Below, in pieces: positions 35,501-47,005 of a DNA stretch of 64,000 bases; within the stretch, counting starts at the first letter, position 1; the number at the start of each line of letters is the position of its first letter. The position numbers were made by a program, and so were the translations under genes. Source of the DNA: Panonychus citri (Eukaryota; Arthropoda; Arachnida; Trombidiformes; Tetranychidae); contig NW_026515450.1 of assembly GCF_014898815.1 (NCBI RefSeq), positions 372,001 through 436,000 of the forward strand, in the 5' to 3' direction. Below the pieces are notes generated by a model. The model did not search any database. It worked only from the letters and a program-made list of their open reading frames with translations, and had not been told where the DNA came from.

Positions 35501-38228
35501 ACCATACACAATTAGTGAATAAAGGTTTGTATTAATAATACAGACTGTAACTGATCTGTTGGTTAAAAGAGCGATTCTAAAATAATTAAATTGTTAGTTA
35601 ACACAATTTAATTCCAATGACAGTTAATTTTTAATGATTGGGTTGTAAATTAAGAAATGAACAAGATTCACATTTATAATTAAATTAAAAAAAAAGAAAA
35701 TCAATTAAAGTTGAATGATCAATAATAAAAAAGTTATTACATTCACTTAATCATCATAATTAATATTTTCTGTACTGGTTTACAATTAGTTAATTGCAAT
35801 TGATAAACTAGATAAATTAGACGATGTTTTGGAGTTTAATTAGTATTATTAATTAATTAATAACAAATTGATTAATTTTCACTGAGTGTCAACACTGTAA
35901 TCAAATAACAGTGATAATGTTTAAAAATGTAATCAATGTATTAATATCAGTGATTTAATTGACACAATTGGACGATTAAAATATTACAAACATTTGATTA
36001 ACTGATTTGAAAAAACATCAAATCAACTAATGATGATAATGATGAATATTTTGTGTGTATTGTTGTTACTTTATTGGTATTTAATTGTGATCTCTATGAA
36101 TTAGATCGATAACAATCAGAAATCAATATAATTGTAGTAAATTGTTGCTGATTGTTTGTCATGGATCAATAAAATCAAATAGAGTATGAAAAACAAACTA
36201 AATCAAATTGATACAAAAACAGACAAACTAGTTTTTAATCAGAGTGAAACAAATTAGTTCAAATAATGATGACAATCAACAACAAAACCAAATTAATTAA
36301 CCTGAAAATAATCACAACACACAAAACTAAAATAATCAAAACAATTACTAAATTACTTTGAACATCCAATAAAAAAAAATTCAACTGAAAGTTTTGACAA
36401 TTGTTAACACAATGATTGGTAATCAATCAATTTCACTTGTAAACTTGACCTGGAAATCAAAAGGTAACAATAAGATGAATATAAAGTAAATCAAGTTCAT
36501 TGTCAAAGACTAATTGTTAATCAGAATAAAAAAGAAATCTATGAATTAGAAATGGAAGAAATTTCGATTTCTCGAAGAAATAGTCGAAAAATCGTGGGAA
36601 AATTGACTTGACCCTTAGCCTGACCTTTCAAAGAATTAAAAAAAGAGAGAAAGTAAAGATAAGAATAGAAAAGGGAAGAATCCGAAAGGAGATTATTCAA
36701 TTTTCGAAGTGACCTTTTTTTCAAGATTAACCTTTTACCTAAAAATAGAATTGATGAAGATGAGGATGAGGATGAAAAGGAAAACAGGAAAAAATATTTT
36801 TATATTCGAAGGAGAAGAAAAAAATTATTATACTTGTTAGGTCAGTTACTTTTCCTAATATATGGCAACCTGGATGATAATGATGATAATAATGGTAAGT
36901 CCGAAAGGGAGCGAGGATGAAAAAGGTAACATCATTATCATCTTGCTTTTCAATAGGACAACAAACTTTCACCTAAATAGTTTTGGTCCTTTTTGTGATG
37001 GCGAAAATGATGGCGAAAACAAGGTCACTTTAAAATAGCCATTTACGTGTGTAAGTCGCCATTTTTCAATTTCTTTTCTATTTGTATAAGTAACAGTAAT
37101 AGTTACAATTAACAACAACAACATTTCATTGAGATGATGATGATGATTATTAGTCTTGATTATTTTTAGTTGATTCACAATCAAATCACAAAGTTTTAAA
37201 GGTGATGGAGATAAAGATGATACTGGTTAAGATCCACTGATGATGATGATGATCCTTGCTGTTGAATACTTTCTTTAGATTTTCTAATCACATACACAAA
37301 TTATCATTTCTCATTTAATTAATTACCCGTTGGGCTTATGAGGTTTGTTGATGATAATCAGAAATAAAAGAGAGATAGAGAGAGAGAAACAGCTTAATCA
37401 TGATCAAAATCATGATCTGATCGTAATCATTAACATCAATGTTAAAAAGAGTCCAATCGATATAATCATTATGTATACATGTTTTGATTTAATTGTATTA
37501 AATCATTTTCGTATTAATGATCAATTAAAGAAAAGAAAGCTCATGTTCAATTCATGATAAAATTGAGTAGCAAAATTTTCTTGAATTAAATTAATTGTGT
37601 TTATATTTATATCGACCTGAATCAATTGTGTATATTGGGTGATCTCAATTGAAGATGATGCTGGTCACTAATCAGAAAAAAAGGTCTTTAGCCGAAGGTT
37701 TTTAATGTTCATCTTTTTGATTGATCGATGTAATTAACAGCAAACTGTGAATTCATTAAGTGACTTTTTTTTCTGTTATAATTGTTGACATAAATATAAC
37801 AACAATCAAGGTATGAAAAAAAGTGTCGAGAATATTTCTCGTTTAAACAAAGTTCTGTCAGGTTAATCGGATAGTTAATTTCGTTTAGATTGATTTTCAG
37901 TTATGGAAAGAGATTAATTTTGCTTACATAAAACATATCTTGCAATGTTAAGGATACTCCATAGGGCTGAGATAGGCTGCTTAGGATCATCATCAACCTT
38001 ATCAGGTCCAGTTAATTGTGACAATTTACCTAACCAAAATTTCCAATCAGCTAATTTATTGGTTGTTGAATTAAAGGCCGATGTGAAACCTGATGTTGCT
38101 GTGGAGGAGGTGGACGAAGACGTATCCTTAGAGAAACGACTTAAAAAGGGTCGTATTAAATTGACTTGGTCAATGTTGATGAAGACAATTAACACTGTGA
38201 CTAGAAGCACTCTTTTAACAATGTACAT
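23472..38228 (-). CDS. Secreted clip-like trypsin-type serine protease, 4 exons over ~15 kb
   Basis: Exons are 38228-37928, 30613-30443, 29820-29643 and 24060-23472. Phases agree (1, 1, 2) with GT-AG sites, giving about 412 residues. Exon 1 encodes a signal peptide and a Ser/Thr-rich stretch. Exon 2 encodes a small cysteine-rich clip-like module (CFYQGDSHECGLGVSCW, then LCSGGVLWSCC). Exons 3-4 encode the protease: activation site KIVGG (about 168), catalytic His213 in TAAHC, Asp263 in NDIALL and Ser362 in GDSGSP. Asp356 predicts trypsin-like cleavage after Lys/Arg. The cysteine before IVGG probably keeps the prodomain tethered. This resembles Stubble/filzig-type arthropod proteases acting in cuticle or haemolymph. 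Introns are about 7.3 kb, 0.6 kb and 5.6 kb, and the last contains a Harbinger transposon. The exon 1 link rests on phase, splice sites and the need for a signal peptide. Confidence 0.8.
24809..24811. repeat. Target-site duplication TTA, left
   Basis: TTA immediately precedes the left terminal repeat and matches the TTA directly after the right one (28504-28506). Three-base TWA duplications are typical of PIF/Harbinger insertion. Confidence 0.8.
24812..24832. repeat. Left terminal inverted repeat of the Harbinger element
   Basis: It starts GGGTTGGTCCGGTAACTGG and pairs with 28483-28503 with one mismatch in 21 bases. Confidence 0.9.
25030..26117 (+). CDS. Harbinger accessory DNA-binding protein (Myb/SANT- or MADF-like)
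   Basis: Exons are 25030-25153 and 25261-26117, joined by a 107-bp GTAAGT...CAG intron that completes a tryptophan codon at the junction; about 326 residues. A short basic motif (KPKKGRPKGQ, about 27-36) precedes a helical domain beginning at the junction tryptophan. That domain continues TFEKCIQLLEKRKEMEKDF, NAWKKLIQSLGW and VSIKFKNIISYRS, as in Myb/SANT-like or MADF domains. The middle is Ser/Thr-rich and acidic, and the C-terminus basic and probably coiled. In this superfamily the second gene's product brings the transposase to the nucleus and to the element ends. Calling it the partner protein rests on position and domain type. Confidence 0.8.
26186..27460 (-). CDS. PIF/Harbinger DDE transposase (HARBI1-like)
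   Basis: An uninterrupted frame; from the first ATG at 27460 it encodes about 424 residues, and the frame opens further upstream at TTG. A helix-turn-helix region (ATIRQLERLFDVPKSTVQDS) precedes the DDE nuclease core. The acidic residues lie in GAVDGTLIEI, ILGDSAYP and NVVECTFGDLKSKWRRL. All three are intact, so the enzyme could be active. It cuts at the terminal repeats and inserts into TWA targets. A later methionine (MSADSIF or MELYL) is another possible start. Transcription would begin next to the tandem array at 27587-28092, which may act as promoter or binding sites. Confidence 0.9.
   Translation of the reverse strand: MILIVDQPRVHFINEFVSIFLKIMIDSTESLNILDLGVEQDFDNVLIKTIELLNLCLSCVAMSADSIFNNKMKNLDRVDSIPRDIHRTRMELYLTMASENDYEIKFSEIFRLNHKQFDWLISKCSNLERSKWPIRYKVIIYLEWISSKATIRQLERLFDVPKSTVQDSLDFVLSQILSIRDQLISLPKVNECFVIANGFSRRHKRKNFHHNIVGAVDGTLIEIMVPTERVENYFDRHSRTSMNLTIVSDHRNLIRYAITGISGARHDANVLKDSMLYQKSLYPPPGFIILGDSAYPNSFSPIPIISPYRNETESMIAVHKEKYNEAHSSARNVVECTFGDLKSKWRRLRDSKLIVKLEKAADVIISSVILNNLTLIDLDQINSVSTQENSELTDDEYENDLPEPKTFQFNNANDYRDLICNKLI
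27587..28119. repeat. 63-bp tandem array of hairpin-forming units inside the transposon
   Basis: Eight near-identical 63-bp units begin at 27587, 27650, 27713, 27776, 27839, 27902, 27965 and 28028. Each contains an imperfect palindrome with arms ACATTGATATTC and GAATATTAATGT around a short T-rich loop. A ninth, diverged unit near 28091-28119 has different arms (GTTACTATTC and GAATAGCAAC) that still pair. The array lies between the transposase start and the right terminal repeat. Most between-unit differences are single bases, so amplification was recent. Confidence 0.93.
28483..28503. repeat. Right terminal inverted repeat of the Harbinger element
   Basis: It ends ACCGGACCAACCC, the reverse complement of the left end apart from one base in 21. 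It is followed by the TTA duplication at 28504-28506. Confidence 0.9.
28504..28506. repeat. Target-site duplication TTA, right
   Basis: Matches the TTA at 24809-24811 on the other side of the element. Confidence 0.8.
30614..37927 (-). other. 7.3-kb first intron of the serine protease
   Basis: It has a GTAAGC donor and a CAG acceptor on the minus strand. I find no nested gene with recognisable similarity; frames at 31855, 36539, 36739 and 36969 (minus) and 37345 (plus) are low-complexity. It contains a (GA)n microsatellite at about 32492-32541. Its length may reflect regulatory content, but no individual site can be named. Confidence 0.6.
32492..32541. repeat. (GA)n microsatellite
   Basis: About 25 uninterrupted GA dinucleotides inside the protease's first intron. 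Confidence 0.95.
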
Positions 38229-38969
38229 CCTATCTTGGGTGGAAACAATAAAACAATATCATCGGCGTCATTCGGAGTTGGTGGGTTGGATGTGGAAATG
38301 AAAATATGAATACAATCAACACACAAAATAAACAAAGTTAACTGATCATCGATGATGGATAAAAGGGAAATAAGAGAGAAAAAATGAAATAGAAAATTAA
38401 GAAAGAAAAAAAAACTTTGAGAATTACAGATTAATTGTTTGAGATAAGTTGTTGTTGGTGATGATGAGAGTAAAAGGATGAGAAAAAAAGATGAAGATAT
38501 TGGATAGAAGAAAAGAAAAATAAGAGAAGACTAAAAAGTAACAAGGTAATATGATGAGATGAGGACAATAATGTTAGGTAATGATAATGATGAAAACGAT
38601 GAAGATGATGATGATGATGATCGGTTGATACAAAACAGCATGATTATGATGATGATCAACAACAACAACAACAGAACTAAAAAGATGAGAGTGAGTGAGA
38701 AAAAGATTGAGGTAAGTACAAAACACCAAGCACTGAATAAGAAGGAGGAGGGAGGGAGAAGATAAGATGAAGAGAGAGAGAGAGAGAGAACGGGATAAGA
38801 TGTAAGTCAGTGCAGAAGAAGATGATGAGAGGATGACCGGGACAGGATGAGCAAAAGAAACAGGTAAGAATGAGGTTAGTACGCTCAATGGCGCGAGGTT
38901 GCTTTTTTTGTCTTGTTTATGTTGTTGTGCCCAATGTTGTTCAATCATCATCCTGAGTATTAACTAAGA

Positions 38970-38989
38970 AAGATGAAGATGAAGATGAA

Positions 38990-39032
<43 letters not shown>
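38970..39032. repeat. (GAT)n/(GAA) trinucleotide repeat
   Basis: A run of GATGAA units passing into about 14 consecutive GAT units. Noncoding here. Confidence 0.9.
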
Positions 39033-42000
39033 CACCTCGATTAGAGCTCCCATTTTTTTACTTTGAATTGTAAGCTGAAAGTGATCTGCAAAAGTGATTA
39101 TCATCTCATTCACTCCAATTCCTTTTTTTCATACCATCATCTTTATTGTGAATCTTTGCTTCTGGTTGGATCTTCATTATCACAATTATTGAAAAAAAAA
39201 CACGGAATTGAACAAATTTATGCAATAATTAGTTGAATCATTAGTTTTCATCAATAATTACGTGGTTAAAGTAATTGTTGGATTATTACTGGGGTGAGAG
39301 TATAGTATTGTTATCAGTAAATTGGGGTTTTGATGATTTTAGAAAGCAAAAAGTTATTATTATCAATATTATTAGTATCAATGACTCTTCATTATAACTT
39401 ATAGACTTGTTAGAGTCAATTATTATAATAATCATCAAATGGTTAATTTTGATGTTAAAGTGTTAATGATCACTTGTTGATTAACATCAAAATCTGTACA
39501 ATTGATTGATTATTGATCGCCGATTATCTGACAATTTACAATGCAAAGAAGATGATGAATATATATGGAACAAGAATGCGAACATGAATCATTTTAATTG
39601 AATGGAAATGATAATAATCTGATTTCTGCAAACAATTTAAACACTTCATCGAATCTCATTCTTGTTCCATTTTATTTGCTTCTCTCCAATTCAACGAATA
39701 CTGTTATCATTATTGATGATTATTACATACCCTTTACTTGCTAATTAGAATTATGTAAAGAACAACAAATGAGAGAAAAAAAATAAGTAAACAAGTATAA
39801 ATAATCTTTAAATAATGATAACAATAGTGGACCATCAAGATGATTCACAATTTGAATGGAAGTACGATCAACAATAAAAGCTAGAGAAAAAAAATCGAAT
39901 CTTTTTCAAGCTGTGAATGAAGAAACAATGTGATCAATGGAAGAAGATGATGAGGATGATGAAGAATCACAGGAACCATAAGATGATGGTGATGAAAAGA
40001 ATAGTAAAATGAACCACTTAAATGGTTTAGTAATAACATTGTTGTTAATGACAACAAATATGATGATGATGATGATGATGATAGAGTTAAGTGAAGTGAT
40101 TGGGAAGAGATAAATAGTTACTACATTAATTTAGGCGTGTTAAAGGCGGAAGTTTCCACAATTTTGGTTGGAGACATAATTTACTGCATCTATTAATACA
40201 CATCCTCGCCAATAAGAATATCCAACAATCGGGTAACAATAATTTAAACTGTGCCATTCTTTTATTTTTCCCCTTCTTGCTTTCTCTTTATATATACACA
40301 TTCACATCTTTATTCAAAGTCAAGGTTGCGCTAATTTACCTGTAAGAGAAAAAGAAAACAACAGCAATCATCATTCGTCAAGAAAAAAGGCATAATCATA
40401 ATGAAGAAGATGATGATGATAACAACAGTAAGTAATCAACAAGTAATCACACATTCACATATTATTACTTTTGTTGTTAAAATCATAATACAATTAAAAT
40501 TTTCTAAATATACATAAAGTGTATTATTTAATAGCTACTATATTTATAAAAGAAAATCATTACTAACCTTTGAAGGTCAAAGAAGAAAACAAAATTCAAT
40601 GGAAATTTAAAATTAGGTTTGTAGGCCTAATATTTACACTAATTACACAGAAAAACAAAAACTGTCACATAACAAGTAAGAGAGGGAGAAAAAGAGTAAG
40701 GGAGAGTTAATTAACTAAACTAAAAACAGAAAAAGAAAAAGAAAAAAAAACAAATCTAATTAAAGGTTAATTAATCAAATGCATTTAAATTAAGAATCAA
40801 ATTAACAGTTGAAAGGGTTGAATGACTCATTTTAAATTAGAAAAGAATAAATAAAAATTCTCTTGATTCTGATTGGTCAATGATCTTTAGAATGTGTGAC
40901 ATCTATTGATAGATTTTTAATCTCTTTTTTTAATTCTATTTGTTTCTTTGTTGGTTTATTAATTTTAGAATTTAATTTTTTAATTTCTTAAAGTTAATTA
41001 CTTTTTTCTTGGTGATTTTTATTTCTCTTTATTAATTGCGGATTAGTTTTGTCATTAATTGGGAAATGTATTCCATTTGGAACTGGATTAAGTTAACATG
41101 TTATGAAAGGTGAATCAAGGTAAGAGTTTTTTTATTTTGTGTTGAGGTAAATTGTGTTTACTTTGTATTCAATTTATCATTAATTGATTTAATCATTTTT
41201 TTGTTGTTATTCTATGATAACTTAATATTCCTTTATTGTCGGTGTAATTACCTGATTTTAATTGTGTTTCTGTGTTTGTGTTAAAATAGAAAATTAATCG
41301 TTTAATTATATGTATCTCAGGTAAGATCTTTTTAACATAATTCTATTAATACAAAAGATTCTAAAGCGTTAATAGTTTGACTCTCTTTTTTTGCTTTTTT
41401 TCTGAAGGAAAGAATTTGCTTGGATTATTATTAGTGTTAATCAATCACCGATCAGGCTGATTCGTTAATCATGCAAACCATTTTGTTCTTTTTGCTCAGC
41501 CATTATATCAACATCTCTCAACGTTTTACTCATCATCTTCATCACCCCAACAACAACCTTTTTTTAAAAAGGTGATTTCAATATAACAGTGTTTTCTTTT
41601 TTTGGTGGTAAAATAATTCATTGACTGCTGCCATTATGCTGATGTACAAGTTGCTGTTTTTGTTGTTGTTGTTGTTGTTATGTTACTTTAATAGTTTGTC
41701 AGCAAAGAAATTAGAGAGAGAGGGAGAAAAAGCAAATTTTCCAATAGCCTCAGGTTATTATTTCCATTCATCCTTTTGTCTCAAGAGCTCTACTTGATTA
41801 GCTCCGTTATTAATCAGCTTTCTTACTGAATTTTCAACTGATCACCTCAAGATTTTTCTTCCAAATACAAATATCAGTAAAGTGAGAGAGAAGGAAAAAC
41901 TCTCGAAGTGTTTACCTCTCTCTCTCTCTCTCTAATTATTCTCTTCCTCATCCTCCTCATCACCATCACCATCATAATCATCCTCATCATTATCAACTTG

Positions 42001-42154
42001 ATGTTCTTCTATTACTTTATTGTTGTTATATCATCTTATTATGATGATAATAATCACCATCACCAGATAAACAAGAACGTGCTTAAACACATTGGTTTAC
42101 TCTCAATATCAACAACTTGTAATACATAACCAGAAAAGAAACATAAACATTAGA

Positions 42155-42158
<4 letters not shown>

Positions 42159-42214
<56 letters not shown>
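42159..42214. repeat. (CT)n microsatellite
   Basis: About 27 consecutive CT dinucleotides, the longest pyrimidine tract in the window. Noncoding. Confidence 0.95.
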
Positions 42215-42216
<2 letters not shown>

Positions 42217-43638
42217 CTTTCCCTCTGATCATCTGATTACCCTTTTTCTTGATCATTATTGTTGCTAAATGATTTAGATCATTTAGATCATTTTATTTCT
42301 CTCCAGGTCAGTTTGACCTCGCTTGATAGCTTTTACCTTGAAAAGAAAAAGGTAAGAGATTTATGGCCACAATTAGCTATCGATGTTAGTTGTTGATCAA
42401 CCAACCGGTTCAGGGATATTTAAGGTGAAAGATGAAAATTGTATTTCCATGATGATGATAATGTTGATGATTGGACCATTCAACCCTAAATTTGATCAAT
42501 ATCCTTAGTTTTATGGTGATGATGATCAGTCTAATGGTTAAAGTATCAATATATGAAATAATTACTTTAACTTGTTCCTTTTTTTGTTCTTTAATTAATT
42601 TAATTTACTTTAATAGTCTTGACCAGAACAAGTTAAATCAACACACGCAAATCATCAATTTTTTTTTTCACTAATCAATTTGATTTACTTTTTTTTTCTT
42701 CTAGTTTTTCCAATATAATTGTATAAATGGTTAACTGTTGACTTTTATTTGACGCTAATTGTTAATCAATTGTTCCAGGAATCAATTTTGTTGGTCTGTG
42801 ATGATTTTTATCTTTGATTGGTTAATAATAATTGGTAAGTGATAATGACTATTGAAAACATTATCAATGAGAAATTAATTATATCTAATTATATTTAGAT
42901 TTAATTATTATTCTTTTTTTTCTTACTTTGAGATGATCTTCTAAATTTAATGTCATAATTTGTCTGTAATTAACATTGATTGTGTTTGATTCCTTTGCGA
43001 AAAAAAGTAATTTAAATTACAATCACGTTACCTGAGAGTTTGTTTTTGTTTGTTTTTTAATTAACATTTTTTTCTATCTCCAGGTTGTTTTCTTTATAAT
43101 GATGATTCAGTTTTTACTGAGTGTGATTAATTAATTGTCTACCAGCAATCATGGATACTTTTGGGATTAGCTTCAGGTTAACCAGAAATACGGATGATGA
43201 TGATGATGATGATTATCTTCCTTTCCTCTCTCAAAGAATCAAAACTGACCTTTTCCAGGACCAGAATTAACACCGTATCAAATTGATAAGATTATTGATT
43301 ATTAGTTAATCTTTTAAAATTTGCCAATATTTTGAGATGATTACGAAAATGGTAACAATGTTGATTAATGAACAACCAGAATGTTGATTAATTTAAACGA
43401 TATTATGATGGAATCTTTTTCTTCAAAATCATCAGAATTAAGATGATTTCTTTAACTTGTTGACAGCAACTTAAATGATGAAAGAGACAATGATAATTAA
43501 ATTAATTTTCCATGAAAAAAATTAAGTATCCCTTTTGCTTGAGATGATTAAATATATATAATTAGGGTCCAAGAATAAATTGTGTTGACAGATCGAACTG
43601 TTGATGATTCAATTTTTCAAATTGTCCAAGATTATTGA

Positions 43639-44363
43639 TTAACTTGATGGTAATTGTAGTAATTTGGAATCAATTTGATTTTGAATTTCTTCCAATTGAT
43701 TGTAGAAACTTTTCAGTTGATCCGAATCAAATTCCAGTGAATGTTGTTTACACTTAGTATCTTCATTTGAAGTTGAAAGAATTAAATCTAATTGAGTTTT
43801 AACCTTCTCCAGATTAGCGGCATTATTTTGATTACATTGAACTTTAATCTTCCAATTAACATCCTCTAATAGACTTGAAGATAATCCAAAGGTTTCCTGT
43901 TTCAATTGATTAACCTTTTCCGTTGAACAATTGGCCCAAACTTGAGCAAAAGTAACAGCTTTTTCCTCTGAAAGTCCAATCTTCATTAACTGTGGAACCA
44001 ATGATTTCGGCTTGGATACATTGTAGATCACTTTTCGTGCCAATGTAGTCAAACAATCAATTAAATTATCTAAATCATCTGAACTTGCAATATCAAACAA
44101 TTTAATTAATTTCTCCTCTTCCTCTGAATTGAATATTTTCACATCTTCATCAACAGTTAACCTTTCAAATATACGAGTCATCAAAGGCTTAAATCTCGAC
44201 CCATCCAAACCATTAACCAATTCAATATGATTTAATACTCTACACAAATTAAACCATAAATAATAACAAAGAAAAATATCAAATTAACTTAATCGTTGGA
44301 AGCAAAAAAAACAAAATTGGGAGAAAAATTAAATTCTACTTACTCAGAATCGTCTCCAAACAT
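43639..44363 (-). CDS. COMMD10: COMM-domain protein, COMMD10
   Basis: A 20-base first exon (44363-44344) and a main exon (44239-43639) give about 206 residues, close to human COMMD10 (202). The N-terminal helical part carries the family's FSEEEEEKL-like motif (FNSEEEEKLIKLFD). The C-terminal COMM domain (about 125-200) has LEDVNWKIKVQC and ends SFYNQLEEIQNQIDS. COMMD proteins assemble with CCDC22/CCDC93 in the Commander complex for endosomal recycling and influence NF-kB and cullin ligases. The micro-exon is supported by a GTAAGT donor, a TAG acceptor and phase. It lies head-to-head with a truncated NitFhit copy (ATGs 279 bp apart). A damaged duplicate lies at 47006-47491. Confidence 0.88.
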
Positions 44364-44846
44364 TTCCAAACAAATGCGAGTTAATTGTCAGGCCAATTAC
44401 GATAAATTCACTTGTTGGAGATGTTAATTAACTAATTCTAAAAGAATTAATAACAAACAATAACCGAGAACAATTAATAAAACGCCTCAAATGAATTGCG
44501 AGAAACAATTGATGGAAAAAGAGAAGACAAATAATCAGCTGAATCCATAGCAACATAGAAAAGAAAGAGAAAAGAGAAGAGAACATTTTTCTCTTTCTTT
44601 TTTGTTCTTTTCTTTCTTAATCAACAACAACAACAACAGAATATGTTAGTCCGTAGGTTGGGTTGCTTATTAATTCAGTCTAATTGTGTTCCCTTATTTT
44701 CACCTAAATTAATTAGAATGTCTTCCAATTTATCAACTAAGAAACTAATTGCTGTTTGTCAACTTAATTGTAAATCAAATAAAGATGAAAATTATGTTAC
44801 CAGTGAAAGATTAGTTCAGGAAGCTTCGGCCTATGGATGTTCAATG
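43750..44846. repeat. Left copy of a duplicated COMMD10/NitFhit promoter block
   Basis: Nearly identical to 47006-47976, with a constant offset of about 3,128 bp on the NitFhit side. It spans most of COMMD10, the 279-bp shared promoter and the first ~68 codons of NitFhit. The match ends sharply at TGGATGTTCAATGG (44846). This copy keeps COMMD10 and has lost the rest of NitFhit. Confidence 0.95.
44364..44642. promoter_or_regulatory. Bidirectional promoter, COMMD10 and NitFhit fragment (left copy)
   Basis: 279 bp separates the divergent ATGs. It has a pyrimidine-rich tract (TCTTTCTTTTTTGTTCTTTT) and a CAACAACAACAACAG leader before the NitFhit start. No TATA box was clear. The same sequence lies at 47492-47770. 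Confidence 0.6.
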
Positions 44847-44851
44847 GTGTA
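44643..44851 (+). pseudogene. Truncated NitFhit 5' copy
   Basis: The ATG frame encodes 69 residues almost identical to the start of the intact NitFhit at 47771, including LIAVCQLNCKSNKDENYV. It ends at the duplication breakpoint after GCSM with one Val and a stop. It lacks all catalytic residues of the nitrilase domain and the whole HIT domain. The promoter is intact, so a transcript and short peptide may still be made. Confidence 0.9.
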
Positions 44852-45071
44852 AAAAAGCTTGATTGTTGATAGTAATTTTACAAACATTACTTTTACATTT
44901 TACAGTTTTTATTTCAATATTTGATTTTAATCCAATCAATCCAATCACAATTAACTTTTGTATTTGTAACACAATGTGTCCAAAACTGATCTGTATCAGT
45001 CTATAATTAAAATTGAAGTTTTTAACCACAATCAACCTGTTGGTTAGTTGATTTTTTCACTTTGATTCAAA

Positions 45072-46729
45072 TTAGAATCCAAGTAAATATTGATTGTAAC
45101 GATTAGTTATCTCGAATACTTGTTTCATTAATCGACTATTATCATTCGCTCGCAATTTATCGTGATACTCTTCGTTAACGGCCACCAGATCGGACAATTT
45201 TCGTTCGCAATCTTTGATCTTTTTGTACACTTCGTTTTCTTCGAGATTGATCTTGACATTTTCGACTAATTTTTCTAAATCTATTTTGTCACTTTTTAAT
45301 TGTCGAATATTTTCTTCGAGAGATTTTTTGTCCACGATAAGTGAACTTTCCTTCTTGTCGATTTCATCTCGAAGACCATCCAGATTACCGTAAATGTCGA
45401 TGTCCTTTATTAAAGAATCAATTTTGGTTCGAAGTGATTCCAATTCCGAGTTTATCTTTGATTCTAGTTGATCAATTTTATTTAAATCTAATTGTAACTT
45501 TCGCCTTTCGTCAATTAAGGTCATTTCTGTGTCTCCTCCTCCGCTTCTGCCCGAAGTTCCGTCGTTACCTTTCAATGTCTCAATAAATCTTATATATCGA
45601 CTCGATTTGTCTACTAGGTCAGCGATCGATTCTCCAAGTGAGGTCATTTTTTCCATCTCATTATTTAGATTGGCCGAGAAATCAGTCAGAAAACTGTCGA
45701 TTGTTGATTCTTTTTTCTTCAGGTCACGAAATTTTTCCGCAGTTTCTCCGTCTTCGTATGCGATTAGCGACGATTTTTGCTCTTCTATCGAACGACGAAT
45801 CTCTTCAAGACGATTCTCGAGATCGCTGATCTCTTTGTTATCTCTTCGAACTTGAGCCAATAATCGACTTCTTTCACCGTCAGTATTCTGATCACTGGTT
45901 AGATCGTTTTTCTGTCTCTCCAATTCTCTTAATCTATTAAGTCCATTTAGAACTTCTTTTCGGAGTGATGAGTTCTCATTACTATTCGATTCTTCTAGTG
46001 TTCTTTTCTTTTCGGCCAATTTCATTATCTTATTTTCCAATCGATCTGATTCCATGGTCAGTGAACGATTAAGACTTTCAAGCTCTTCGAATCTGAAAAC
46101 GAATCAAAGATAAACTTAGAACAGGTGAAAATAGGATAACTGAAAAAATCGAAATTGAACAATTACCTTTCTCGTTGTTCGCTGGCGAATTGCCTTTTCA
46201 ATGAATTCCATTCAGCTTCGATTTTCTGAATTTCTCTTTCACCAGAATATATTTCATCTTCTTTAGCCTTTTTTTCCTTGTATTTGGCCTCCAATAATTC
46301 GGATAGTTCAGAGTTCTCATTTTTGATCGCGTTAATATCTTCCAAAATGTCCGCTGAGTTTTCACCGATTCGCAGTCGATCCCAATAATCGTTATAAACA
46401 GATAACTCAAGAGTCGCTAATTTCAATTCTCGAGCTAATGTTTCAGCTTTTCGCTGCCACATGTTCAGTCGAGCCTCTTCAGCTGACATCAGGTCACATT
46501 CCTTGGACAGAACAGCGATTTCCATGGTTAACTCGTTCATTTTAGCTCTTAAAACACCCAACCAGTAAGTTTTATCTTGAACCATCCGCCGAATAGCAGC
46601 CGCTGATCGACCTCGTCCAGTTTTCGGTGCCATCAAACCAGTTGATGTGATCGGTCGAGCAGTACTAAGTGGCCTCGCCGAAGACATCGGCCGAGAGGAC
46701 AAAACTCTACTAATAATCACCGAATCCAT
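45072..46729 (-). CDS. IFT74: Intraflagellar transport protein IFT74
   Basis: Exons are 46729-46167 and 46092-45072, phase 2, about 527 residues (vertebrate IFT74 is about 600). A Ser/Arg/Pro-rich basic N-terminus with RPMSSARPLSTARPI repeats (about 12-45) is the part that in IFT74 helps bind tubulin. Then comes the family signature DKTYWLGVLRAKMNELTMEI, followed by nearly continuous coiled coil to the end. IFT74 pairs with IFT81 in the IFT-B complex that carries cargo into cilia. In an arthropod this would serve sensory neurons. The frame opens at GTG; the ATG at 46729 was chosen. The gene sits between the two copies of the COMMD10/NitFhit block. Confidence 0.85.
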
Positions 46730-47005
46730 AATGTCCAAATTTACCAAAACAATTACCACTTAATACCAATGCTAAGGTTACATGTAATTCAGATTCTTTT
46801 TACTTTAATGATCATTTCAATCACAAAACACTCATCAATTCTTGATCAATCTAATTGTTACACGTCCACCAAAAATATCCTCTTAATGATTAGTACTTCT
46901 TATTGATCACAACTGATTCCTGACAAAATAATATTTAGAGTAACAATCAATAGGTAAGAATCAGAAATTCATAACAAATGGGTTACCATGGGAAAGAAAA
47001 AAATG

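Larger units (their letters stand above)
38229..43638. other. 5.4-kb gene-poor spacer with simple repeats
   Basis: No convincing coding exon was found on either strand. It is bounded by the protease's first exon and the 3' end of COMMD10. Simple repeats include GAT/GAA triplets at about 38970-39032, GATGATG tracts near 40062 and 43194, and a long (CT)n tract at 42159-42214. Frames at 38559/38574 and 41908 are translations of these repeats. It probably includes the protease promoter. Confidence 0.5.

Noticed and set aside
36539..37184. Three minus-strand frames in the protease intron
   Set aside because: Low-complexity Phe/Ser/His translations of AT-rich and GAT repeats, without conserved motifs.
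37945..38301. 118-codon plus-strand frame
   Set aside because: Overlaps, antisense, the protease signal-peptide exon, whose minus reading is supported by phase and signal sequence.
38559..38951. Overlapping plus and minus frames
   Set aside because: Translations of GAT/GA repeats (Asp runs, or Ser/Leu/Ile runs).
41908..42129. 73-codon plus frame
   Set aside because: Made of CT and ATC repeats giving Ser/Leu/Ile; no real ATG context or similarity.
45341..45855. Plus-strand frames opposite IFT74
   Set aside because: Shadows of the coiled-coil coding exon on the minus strand.
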